This document shows positions 46,891 to 64,000 of a stretch of DNA of 64,000 nt, piece after piece. Numbering within the stretch: position 1 is the stretch's first letter; the number at the start of each line of letters is the position of its first letter. The DNA comes from Chrysomallon squamiferum (lineage: Eukaryota > Mollusca > Gastropoda > Neomphalida > Peltospiridae), in assembly GCA_012295275.1 (NCBI GenBank), contig CM022673.1, positions 8,047,811 through 8,111,810 of the forward strand, read 5' to 3'. The position numbers were made by a program, and so were the translations under genes. Below the pieces are notes generated by a model that saw only the letters and a list, made by a program, of their open reading frames with translations, searched no databases and was not told the DNA's origin.

Positions 46891-49800
46891 ATTTCACATT
46901 AAGTACAGGTACCCATAGCAACCACAGGATTTCTCTATATTTTGTTACAAGACACACAATGCATGGGTGTAAGAATAAAAGAAGAAAATTTGACAGCTGC
47001 AAACATCATGTTGACAGTAGTTGTGTGGCTTCAGTTGGCTACACAAACCAGTGAAAATATGTGAAGACAATTTTATGGCAGCCTAGGTGAGGAATTACCT
47101 TCACTAAGGACAATGATTTACTTGCCATGTTACATATTTCAGGGCAGTTCTAACATCAATTAAAGACTAAGTTTGACTTGTCTTTTAATTAAAAAAAATA
47201 TATATAATAATAATAATAGTTTTAACTTTCACTTTTTTTTGTTACTTCTTGAGAAATAAAAAGCAACAAAAAAATACGAATGACAATACTGCTGACTCAA
47301 ACATTATTAACAGCACCCCACCTAATAATATGTTCAGTTTTGGATCCTTCCTTTTATGGTCCACATAACATAAAACACTCAAACTTCAGTTGGTATTGTC
47401 TGTTGTTCCTGTAGAACAATGTCAAGAGGCCCTTCCCAGAAATAGAACAGCAGATTGGTGGAATGTGCGGAAAGACTTTATTTAGACATATTTGAGTCCA
47501 TGTATGCAAACAGGCCTAATAGGCGAAACAAACTTTTATTTTTTTTAATGATCTGTTTCAGTTTAGATTGGCAGTTCACCAATTTTATTAATATTTTTAA
47601 ACAGTTCATGTTATTTGTGCATGATTAATTTAATACACACAAATGCTAAAATAAATATTGACAAACAAAAGGTCATATGTGGTTTGTTTTGTTTTAAACT
47701 GCTCAAACAAACATACCTGATGAACCCTCTGGCTTGAGCATTTTATGAATTAAAGAAACCCATCACATACTTATCTTGTTTTCTAAATTATTTTCTAAAT
47801 ATTTTCCTTCACCCAGGCACTTGTATTTTTTAAATGTACATGCATATAAATTTTTGACTGGTTTCTCTGACTCATTAGATTGAAAAATATTAAAAATAAT
47901 ACTTTATGATGCTTCCAATAAAACATACAAACAAAATTTATGTTCACACACCTCTTAAATTTGACAACACAATATAGTAGGCAATAAATCTGAAAGTAGT
48001 TTGGAATGCATACACACAGTGTGCTATATATAAATTTACATATAAATAATTTGAATAATTTATAAAGTAGTCATGAATGAATCATGTAATTATAGCTTAC
48101 AGCAACAGTAATTCTGTCTTCAAAATGTTAATGATTATCAGTTTTGTAAATTAAATAAATATACACACGTACAGTATCTACTCTTTCTTCTGAAATTAAA
48201 TAATTAGTAGTAACAGTAATAATAAAATAAACTATTTTCTAACCTTATATTTACTTTAATATACTGTAAGTAATTAATTTATGATATATAAATATACTTT
48301 GTAATATATTAAAAATTTATAATAAAAATCAATATAAAGTAGATAAATCTATTAATTCCCATCCACTATTATGTAATAATTCAAATAACTCAATTGTAAC
48401 AGTAAACCTTTAAATGTACAGTCCTCTAGGTGGATCTCTACAGCAAACAATTTGTACCACAGTATATGAAATTCTATTACTGGATTCCAAGGATTGTTAA
48501 TACATCGTACGTTTACATAATTATATACATAAAGTTTATTATTAAAGTCAGAACTTAATATAATAAAGAACTGAATATGAACATCTGTGTTTTGTATGTA
48601 ACAGCTATTTCTTGACAGTATGAAAAGCAATAACGAGTTATGTACATCAGACTATTATGAGAACAGGTAATGACCAACAATACCAATTCAAATTTTAAGT
48701 GGTGTTTATTCTTACACAATGAGAATATATCAACATCAATATTCATTGACAAGCTGAAAAGGCGAATCAGAATAAAATGTTAACCCATAGCTGGCTTTTG
48801 TTTTGTTTTAAATAAGACACCTTATACATTGTGCTGAGAAATAATATTTTACTACTTTGTAAAAAAGAGTTACAAAGTGTTCTGTTTAAAAAAAAAAGTA
48901 TTTCCGACTTCTACCATTCTGGTAGTGAAAAATCATTAGTGCATGCCATGGTCTCATACTTTGTACAAACAGAAATCTGGAATTTGTTGGGTGATCTTTT
49001 ATTATCAATTACAATACTAGATCTATTCAGTGGTCTGAAAACTCTTATGTCATACTGTGAAATGTACCTCCAGTTAACCCCTCCATAGCCTTGAGACACA
49101 GCAGGTCACAAGATCAAATCACTATGATTAGTCAAATGAGTTATTGTCTGTCCTGCTGTCTTAAGTACAAGTGTAGGAACTACTTGCTGTGTACTTTCTT
49201 TTTCTTCGACACCTGAACAGCTATCACAGTTGTCACATATAACATAACTGCTGATTAGCAAGATTTTGTTCAAAATTCCTTCCTTACTTGCTAAATTTTG
49301 TAATACAACTTTTCCTGTCTGGCTGCAAACTAAATAATAAACATCGACAACAATTTTATGTCTTAACATATTTTTTAATGAAGACAGATGTAAAAATAAT
49401 ATGCCTAAATAATGATAATATATGTTTAATAATTTATATTTTTTATACTTACTGTGGAATTTTCAAAATGAGGAATCTGAATATTATTATTTAGTTAACT
49501 TAAAATGAGCGCACTATAATCTAATTTCAGATATAAGTTACATACACATGTATACTATTAATGCAGTTAAAAATGAATGTTTTTAGTAATATTTACATAA
49601 ATAATATTACTGTGTACATAGCTTGTACTGATGAAACATGAACCAGCAGCCTTTGGACTTGTAGCCTTAGGCTTCCAAACATCAAGCATCACCTTTCATG
49701 TTAACTATTTTCACCTGGCAAGTGCTGTCCATCAAACTAACCAACAACTGTCTACGTGTTTACTGCATGTAACATAATGTCTGTTATAAACAATGAATAC

Positions 49801-52800
49801 CCAAAACATACAATATGCAGCCTTACTTTTCTCTACATTTTGTGTCTTTTTAAAATAAAATTACATCCACCAGAATGTACAAGTGACATGGATTTGAATT
49901 CATAATTATTTTTTTTTAAAAAGAAGTAAAAGATAAAAATGGGGTTAGATAAATATGTCAAATATTTTAAAACAATTTCCTGTTCTTCACTTTTCGTTTA
50001 CCAAACCGATTTAATTAAAAAAGATAAATTAAAATACAGTTGCTAAGTACTTGAAGACCAATTATAAATTATATCAATTCATTTATCTAAGCAAATACAA
50101 ATGTCTTCAACCTGTGACACAAGTATATAGTTAACAAATATAATCAGAAAGTTACATGTAATATTACAAATGCTACAAATGAAACTTCCTTTAAAAGATT
50201 ATCTAAATAAATTACTTTTATCTATATACATAATATCATTATCTATAAAAAAAAAAAAAAATAACGTTACAATCATACCCAACACACCATAAAACACACA
50301 CCGCGACTGTTGTATGTAGGTGAGTGAATCACAGCATTCTTCAGTGTGACATACAATCCCGTATGCAAACAACACAGACAACTGGTACTACTACTCAGTT
50401 CTGAAGTTCAGGCTTCACTGGACGTGCACAGACCATGACGTTCTTCCATACGCCCAGAAGAAGAAAAAATGCAAAGAATGGGCCAAAACGAGTTTTACAA
50501 TCCCAATGGGTTGTGTGCGATGGGGGATCATCCCTATTGTGTTGATAAGTACCCATCTGGTCATCTTACCTGTATGGTTTTCCCACTATCTGTTTTTACA
50601 ATCTAAAATATCAGGTGAACTAGATGACATATTTTTGCAGTGATGTAGATCAAAATATATTTACTAACACTGTGAAACAGTTGCTGTAAACGTTCTGCTA
50701 AGGAACATATGGTGTAATATTGAACTTCTGAATCACTGAATTATCATTTAAATTTTTTATACTGAATTTTTCTTATTGTAAATATTTCATTACTGCTTAC
50801 AAATGTCAGAAATAATGGTAAAATAAATGTAACATTTACCCTAACAAACAAAAATTACGGTGTCAAATTAGTTATTTCTCAGTTTACTGTGTATGTCTAT
50901 GTATTTAAAAAGAACAATAATAATAGATAAAAATTTATATTTGTATGCACATATTCAAACATTTAATACTATTTGTACGATAAAATAAATTACTTCATAA
51001 TGTCCTCAGATATAATTATATCTTAGAGTTTGGTCAAATGTATTACATAAATATGCAGCTGAAATGCTGAATCTTTCCAGCTTTTAAAACAATATACTTG
51101 CATTTTTACTTTTCCTTTTCAAATATTGATAATTTTCAAATCAAATTTCAAACCTTAATTAAAAACTGACAGTTTTTGAACAAACAAAACATTAAATAAT
51201 ATTATTTGCTTCATCATTATTAATATTATTTTCAGAATTCTGGCTTTGTTTAATTTTAAATGTAAAATATACTGACTTTGTTTAATTTTAAATGTAAAAT
51301 ATATCTTTTTTGCTTTAATTAATTTGCACTAATCATGAAATGTGTTTGCAGAATATAATATTTCTTGTACTTACATTGTAACCACCTATTTTGGTTTTCT
51401 AACAGTATGAATCTGCACAGTATTTTAAAATTTTCATAAAAATATCTTTAATATGTATTTTTATTGCATCATTGTTTACATTAAAACAGGAAACAGAGAT
51501 GATGTGAAAAACTTAATTCAAACACTGCAGTTTTAAGCAGGGGTTCTTAACATGTGGTCTGTGGAAAGGTTTTTGTGGGATCTACAACTTGGCGAAAAGC
51601 TTCATTATTATTATTATCATTTTTCTTTTTTTTTCAATTTAAATTAAAAAAAAAAAAAAAAAAAAAGAGGATAAGACTAATAAAACAAAATTACTATAAT
51701 CTGTTCCTAGATTTAATATAACTAATTCTATGGTAATATAGTTCAGAAATGATTTCTCTTTTAGTTGTTTATGTTTCAACAGTAAGGCTTAAAAGAACCA
51801 TAACATGAATAAAAGCAGAATTTCAGCACAAACAATTAAGTCAAATTTACAAAAATAAAAGGGTAACAAGAGAAAAGAAAACCAAGACTCACAAATTCTA
51901 GGAACAGAGAATCAAAAACTAATTTACATCCTGTATATATCAGGTACTTCAAATATCAAAAAATATGTCTACTGAATGATATTACGCGATATAAATCACA
52001 TATCACTATCAAAAGACACAAATATCACCTGATAAGCCTACTGCTTAAAATATCTATGCCTATCACTTAATAAAACCATCACAAACAATACTACCTTTTA
52101 GTGTAACAAGAATCAGTAAAAGTTCATGTTACACCCTAGATGTAAACTGAAACCAAACACATTCTACCAGTTACTACTTAATACTAGCTTCTTACAAATT
52201 TTGAGCAAATGCCATTTATATAGTTTTGTTTCTGTTATCCAAAATATTAAACATGTACTCTTATTATGATTACTATTATTATTATTATTTTTGAAGAAAT
52301 AAAAATGAATTTAAATATACATTTTGTGTTGCTGTTTTTTTTTATCTATTTTCAAGTTAAATTTTAAAATAGACATAACTGAAGAAAATGGATCTTACAT
52401 TTTGAACATCTGTCTAGTGCTATTATTAAAAAACTTTTCTTGTTTTTGGTTTGGTTTTTTATTTTTTTTTTTTTAATTCATAAATAAATTACTTTTATTT
52501 ATGTTTCCAATTTCCATATTCACTGTATACAAATTAACAAATTTGTAATTTGCTTGGAATTTTTTTTTTATTTATTCTTATTTTAAATATTTCAGTTTAA
52601 TATAATTTATATAGATAACAACACTGACAGGCTTAAATAATGACAAAGTATTATTTATAACTGCATATAGGTGTGTATGTATGTACAGTTGTAACAGTAA
52701 ATATATACATAAATCAATATAATGTTTAAACAATGTTAAAAATATAATGTATCTTGGTGAATATATATTTCTTGTCTGACCATTTCATACTATTTAATTT

Positions 52801-54314
52801 CTTTTTTTAAATCAAACCATTAATCAATTTAATCTCAAAGTAATCCATCAAAAATACAAAAATACGTTTTAATTATACAATATATATATTTCTGAAAGAA
52901 TTTGGAAATGACAAATATAATAATTTGTGTTGTAAATATGTACAATTACATGATATTATTTGTTATCAGTCAGTCTTTGAAGGTGGACATCAAATTTTAC
53001 ACACAATGATAATACTTTCACATTTAATCTAAATAATACAAAATTACGGGAAATATATAAATCTTGCTGGGTATTATTTTTCATTTTATTTTAAATAATA
53101 AGGATAATGTACTATTGGGCATAAGCATTTAACTACTGTTGCAGCTGGCAGAGCTGCAGTTGATAATGACTATGTTACTCTTACTCGGTTACTGTATCAC
53201 TATCTCAGTATCTGAGTTAAAAACCGACTTTCATTTTCTTGAAGAATAAATTCAACCATCATTCACAAAGATGTACTACACCGTCTGACAGGGTAGTTGA
53301 AAAATTGACAATATTTAGATCATGATGACCAAAGAAATATGATCATAACTAGGTCCAGGTGGATCTCTATAATTATCTGTCAGATGTAAAGATTCCCGTC
53401 AGTCAAGTATTTTCGAATGTTGTTAAGGCTATCCGCCAGGTAAAGCTTATAAAATAGTTTTTAGACTATTAATAATTAACACTGATTAAATTGTAATATA
53501 TTAACAATATCTCTAGCACTTGGAAAATTTAACGTAGGTTTTGTTATTTGCTCACAATCCTCACCTGGCAGCAGGAATACCTCCGGTGAAAATCCAATAT
53601 GGCAGAAACACTGGGTGTGTAAAAGTGGGCTATATTTGCTGGCCAAAGATACGACAACACTGACTGGTCCAAGGCCAACAGAAATTATAAATAGCACCGT
53701 TCCAACACCAACACCACCACCACCACCAAACAACAACAACAACAAACAACAACAACAACAACAATAAGAACAAGAAAAATAGTTCTAATTTATACCAAGC
53801 AGTGTGTTTTGCCGTGTGCTAAAATTGCAGAGATGATTATTTCTAAGTAGTCAACAGCTATATTATTTTAATTATCTGTCTATTTTATTTATTTATTTAT
53901 TTATTTATTTATTTGTAAACAAACAGCTGTATTCAATTTTATTTACTTTACTTTACAAAATGTTTGAAATAACAATTGTATATTACATTATGTAGATTCA
54001 GAATATTCTTTATTATTTTTGCTGTTGTTATTTTACAGTTTATTAAAATTGTAATTATAGTATTTTAAAGAAGAAAAATCGTTCGATAACATAAAACATT
54101 CACATGATCCACAAATGAAATAAAAGAAACCAAAATTAAGACTGTCATGATTAGTAATTTCTTTATAGTTTATAAATATATGGGTACATAAATATTAATT
54201 CTTTTATTGGAATTAGTATATGCATGTCCTGTTCTACCCGACGTTACAACAACAACAATAACAACATAAAAAAACAAAAAAAACAAAAACATTAACGTTA
54301 TAACAAATAATAAT

Positions 54315-54345
<31 letters not shown>

Positions 54346-55326
54346 TAATAATAATAAATAAAAATGTTAGCTTCAGCATATTAATTTGAATGTTATTATT
54401 CATTCGTTATAAATAGTGCATTATATTTTCACCGATTAATTTGTGGGTACAGGCTACTGTTATTAATAATGTTTTTTTTTTTTTTTTTAATATATAATTA
54501 CATAAGGGAAGGGAGGTAACTAAGACTAGCATAAAGTTTGGCAATTGTTATCTCTACTTGTATTTCGATGCAGATAATGGTTACAAAAAGTAATTTAAAC
54601 ACATACTCACATAGTTACCAAAACTTTCCCGCCTATAAAAAATAAAATATAAAAAAATAAAAAAATCTATTTGTAATTGGACGGTTCTCTGCAGAGAGGG
54701 TCGTTCCATGACAAATCACCCAATGGATTTAATCTCACCATCTTCTGCTGAATATTGTTAAGTTGTTTGGATCTGACATAGCTAGCCCAAATCTTAAATA
54801 TTAGTTCAGTCGGAGCAGTAGTTTTGGAGATACTGGCCATCAAATTTGCCATAGCAGTATTAATTTTGGTAATCTTTTGACCTTTTGTTTGACCTTGAAT
54901 TTGACTTTGTGGCTCTCATGGACTTGAAATGACATTATAAGAATTAAACTCCAAGATGTTACCTGTAACATATAAAAAAACAAACCCAGAGGTGTAATGT
55001 GTTTAGTTTAACAATAAAATATACTTGAAGAGGAAAAACCTGACCAAAAAAAAAAATCACCATTTTAACAATTCTAACGCATTAATTAATTATAATGTGC
55101 ATCAGGTTGTAATAGGTTTGTTCGCAGTTCATATAATTTTCGTGAACTGTTGTAACGTAACTACAACCTTGAAAGCAGCTGATAACAAATATATCAAATA
55201 TAACCAATTAATATGGAGTTACATACATTTAAAAGCAAGTGCACAAATTACGAGATAAAGATATCTGTAGTCAGTACTACTCAGAAGGAACTTTTAGTAT
55301 TTAACATGTTCATTCAGTTACAGCGT

Positions 55327-55585
55327 TTAAACTGAATCACTTAAAAATCTCACTGTTCCATGTTTGACAAAGTCTATTTTACCGGTGTCATGATTGCTGA
55401 TACTGTACATTTGGGTGGAAACTGCAACAGATAGCATGTCGATGATTCTCAGGATGCTCTTTTTGTCAGTCCAGCATCTTTCCTCATCTCCAAATCAATG
55501 AAATAGTTTAGTTGGTCAACGGGGATGCATGATTTTGATGTAATAATCTCCATCCTCTTCTGAAATGTATTCCGCTAGAGAATCT
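55327..55585 (-). pseudogene. Decayed protein-coding fragment, probably TE-derived
   Basis: On the - strand a frame reads AEYISEEDGDYYIKIMHPR, stop, PTKLFH, stop, FGDEERCWTDKKSILRI and continues to a TAA at 55327. Both internal stops are TGA (55516-55518 and 55495-55497), explicable by single changes from GGA and TGG. The pattern 'EEDGD..IKxMHP...F(H)...CW...IL' resembles a C-terminal segment I associate with invertebrate repeat-encoded proteins, recalled from memory only. The family is not established. Confidence 0.45.
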
Positions 55586-56015
55586 ATGGTTTAGTTATTA
55601 TGGCGACAACGACCATCATAACAGAAAACAAATTAAAAACAACAACATGAACAACAAAAGATAAAAAGATAAAAAAAAAAAAAAAAAACAAGAAGAAAAG
55701 ATTATGTATTGTACGAGTTTAGATAACATTCTTTTGAATATTTTGAATATTGACTTATCATAATTATTTCATTTATCCCATACACAATTTATCATTAAAA
55801 TATATGTCTTAATCCAGTTGTGAAATATAACAAGAAATCTGTGTTTCAGTAATACTGTTATTCTAATTTCAAAACGTCTTTGACTGTTTTCTACAACATC
55901 TAAATCGAACTATACGGAATTCTAAACTTTAATCATTTTTATTATTGAAAACACAAACCATTTTTGTTATTGTAATATTTTTAGTTTTTAATTTAAATTA
56001 ATTAATTTATTTATC

Positions 56016-56081
56016 TTCATCATCATCATCATCATCATCATCATTATTGTTATTATTATTATTACTATGATTATGATTATG

Positions 56082-56130
<49 letters not shown>
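56016..56130 (+). repeat. (ATC)n/(ATT)n microsatellite
   Basis: Short ATC array followed by about 75 bp of ATT-type units. Confidence 0.93.
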
Positions 56131-56131
<1 letters not shown>

Positions 56132-58407
56132 GTACAAAATAAAAAAAAATATATAAAGTCAGAAAATAATTTAAATAAAAATATGTGTCATACAGTATTA
56201 AAATTTTGTCAGAGATGTAAAAATCTTTGATAAATTTTCTGGCATATTTCCCGTAAAAGGAAGTGCTTCAAGATTATCTTGTCAAAGTCATGGCTATGTG
56301 CTGTTGTAAACCATACGAAGGTTGTATATTGAAGAAATTTTGCTCTTTTCAATTATTCGACACAAACAATCTTGACTAATTTTTTATTTTTGTTTTTAAA
56401 CATTATATTTTTCAGTTCCATGTCTTTTCTATTATTTATTTGTTTATTTTTTAATGCTGGTATTTAAAAAGTATAGATTCAGTTTGGAATTAAAGCTAGC
56501 TCTTAAAAACTAAACCAAATCAATAATAACGCTGATGTCTGTTTTGTTTCTGTTTCTGTAGAGTTCCTTTTTATTTCTGACAGTTTAAGGAACATACAAA
56601 GCCGTTTTAAGACAGGAATCACACTAATTTAATATCGATTCTGTTGTTTGCAGCGATTAACATATTTTTTCAAATTTGCATAGAGATAAACAGGAAATAA
56701 TTATGGAGAATGAAATAGGCACCGTCAAAAAAAATAAACATAATTTATTTGCTGATAACAAATTGATTTTCATCTGCACACAGTAACCTCTTAGTATGAC
56801 CCTGCTGTATTCTAGAATTCCTTTTTTAAATATTATGTTAGCCAAATATAAGACACACACATGAAGCATGAAGATACAACTGCAGAAAAAAAAAATCCGC
56901 GTAACTTGATTCTATTCAATTCCGTTATATATTCAGTTTCGTATATACTACATATTAATACACGAGAAATTTCGATGATGGCGTTTTTCAACTTCTTTTC
57001 CTTATATTTACAATTGTTGTCTAGCATACGTGTTTTGGGGGGTTGTTGGCAGTCTTAGAATCTTTAATAAAAAATATAGAGTATAAATATTTAAAATATA
57101 TGTTGATATTGTAAAATCGTTTTTTTTTTTAATATCGTTAATATGTCAGGTTATCTTGAACATACTGATACTCACACACGCACAAAAAAGGAATGTGTTG
57201 TAAATCTTACCATTGGTGGACGTACAGTTTCTTTATTTTATTTATTTATTTAGTTGTTTGTTTTTTAAAACTTGTTCAATGACGTTTGAGAGTCTACAAA
57301 ATTGAACGATGTCGTATCAGATACTTTCCTTTAAGTTACTGTCCATTTGGGCGCTTCATGTTGTGACGTTAAAGGGCTTCAAATTTATTTTTGTTTTCTA
57401 CATGTACGTTATAGATACATGCGCACTGTAATATAAATCACAGCAAACAAAAATGATCTCGTTCAAAATTTTTATTAGGATGCTTGATCCCAACCCCAAA
57501 ACGTACACATAAATAGTAATTTTGTAAGCTGAAGCTCTCAGATATGTCAAGAACAGTTAGAGTTTGTCTAGTTAACAATCCATAACATTATAACTGAATA
57601 ATCAGAATCAGTTTTCTAAATTAATTTATTGGATATAATTTCTCCAAATATTTAAAATATTGGCACCGCTCAAATTGATAATCGCTATATATAAATTGCT
57701 CTATGAGAAGTAGCTCAATGTATAGCCGCTCAATTATTCGAATTTTAAGGACATTGGTATTATCTTTAACCTAATAATCACATTGTCATAATTCATATAT
57801 CCTTTATATAATACCTGTTTTTATTTTTTTTTTTTTTTTTTTTTAATTATTTGTTTGCTTTATTTCTTTTCATTTATTTTTTATTTTTTATTTTTTATTT
57901 TTTTTTTAAGTTTTTGTTTTTTTGTTTTATGTTTTTTTTTAATATCTTTGAAATCAGTTTATTGCTAAACTCGACAACAAAGTACAACTGGAAACATTTT
58001 GCAAAGATTTCACGTCCTAAGACACAAAAACACAGATCGATTTTGTATTAACGTCAAAGCACTGCTCGTTTAGAACTTTGCGTTCTTTTCAAGTGTGAAC
58101 AGAGACCTACGTGATTTGAACGCTAATTGAAAACAAGCAGAAACACAAAGACCTATCTTCACGTGATCATTGTTTTCAACTAATGACGTGTAAGCGTAAA
58201 ATGCTATTGCTTTAGAAACGACTAGTAGTCACACAGAAGTTTGGTATTTCTGGAAATTCGGGGATAGACGTTTTGTACATATCTGGCAATGTAGTATTTT
58301 TTAACATTTAAATATTTAAATTGTTGCTGTATGTTATGATTTAAAAATTAACAGTCGAACATTTTGAATATTTATTCCACTGTAATTTAAAGAAGAAGTA
58401 GAAGAAG

Positions 58408-58448
<41 letters not shown>

Positions 58449-58630
58449 AAGAAGAAGCACAAAATATTATTGTTTCATAACCAGGATAATAACTGAATCA
58501 TTTTAACTATAATTGTTTAAAACGTGGTATACAAACCGTTATAACGACTGAAAATATTGTAACGTAATACTGATATAGAAAGAGAAAGAATTTTCATAAA
58601 GGAAATTTTCAAAGTAATTTACAAGAAAAA

Positions 58631-64000
<5,370 letters not shown>

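Overview
The window is animal nuclear DNA. It is strongly AT-rich and crowded with long microsatellites: (GA)n, (CA)n, (ATT)n, (TAG)n and long A/T runs. Its genes are split into small exons by GT-AG (once GC-AG) introns. The microsatellite load, the relics of pogo/Tigger-type DNA transposons and the form of the PACSIN protein suggest a lophotrochozoan, most likely a mollusc and perhaps a cephalopod. The species assignment is inference. No bacterial-style operons, rRNA, tRNA or CRISPR arrays are visible.

Layout. 1-12.1 kb is intergenic, with a broken pogo/Tigger transposon (about 690-1382) and many simple repeats. 12.1-23.9 kb (+ strand) holds a gene model I assembled from three exons with matching phases. 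It encodes a 114-residue protein with a signal peptide and one EF-hand, ends in a poly(A) signal, and is followed by a 31-bp minisatellite. 24.4-33.1 kb has no recognisable coding sequence, and its right part may be a long PACSIN 3' UTR. 33.16-43.89 kb (- strand) is a nearly complete PACSIN/syndapin gene: F-BAR domain, linker with two NPF motifs, C-terminal SH3 domain. One linker exon junction is uncertain. A pogo-like MITE sits in one of its introns. 43.9-58.6 kb is non-coding sequence between PACSIN and a divergent + strand gene, with a 260-bp (CA)n tract and a decayed protein-coding fragment near 55.4 kb. From 58.63 kb to the right edge runs a + strand gene for a small type I membrane protein with six extracellular cysteines (Shisa/WBP1/VOPP1-like, STMC6 superfamily). 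It is cut by the window end and carries a perfect-TIR MITE in its first intron.

Functionally the genes look independent. PACSIN works in the cytosol in membrane curvature and endocytosis, through F-BAR, NPF and SH3. The Shisa-like protein is probably a membrane adaptor. The EF-hand protein is predicted to be secreted and binds Ca2+ by motif only. I see no gene-cluster logic linking them. The most novel item is the small secreted single-EF-hand gene. The other points of interest are splice oddities in PACSIN, three distinct pogo-like families, and an apparent excess of perfect TGACGTCA (CRE) sites in the first 25 kb.
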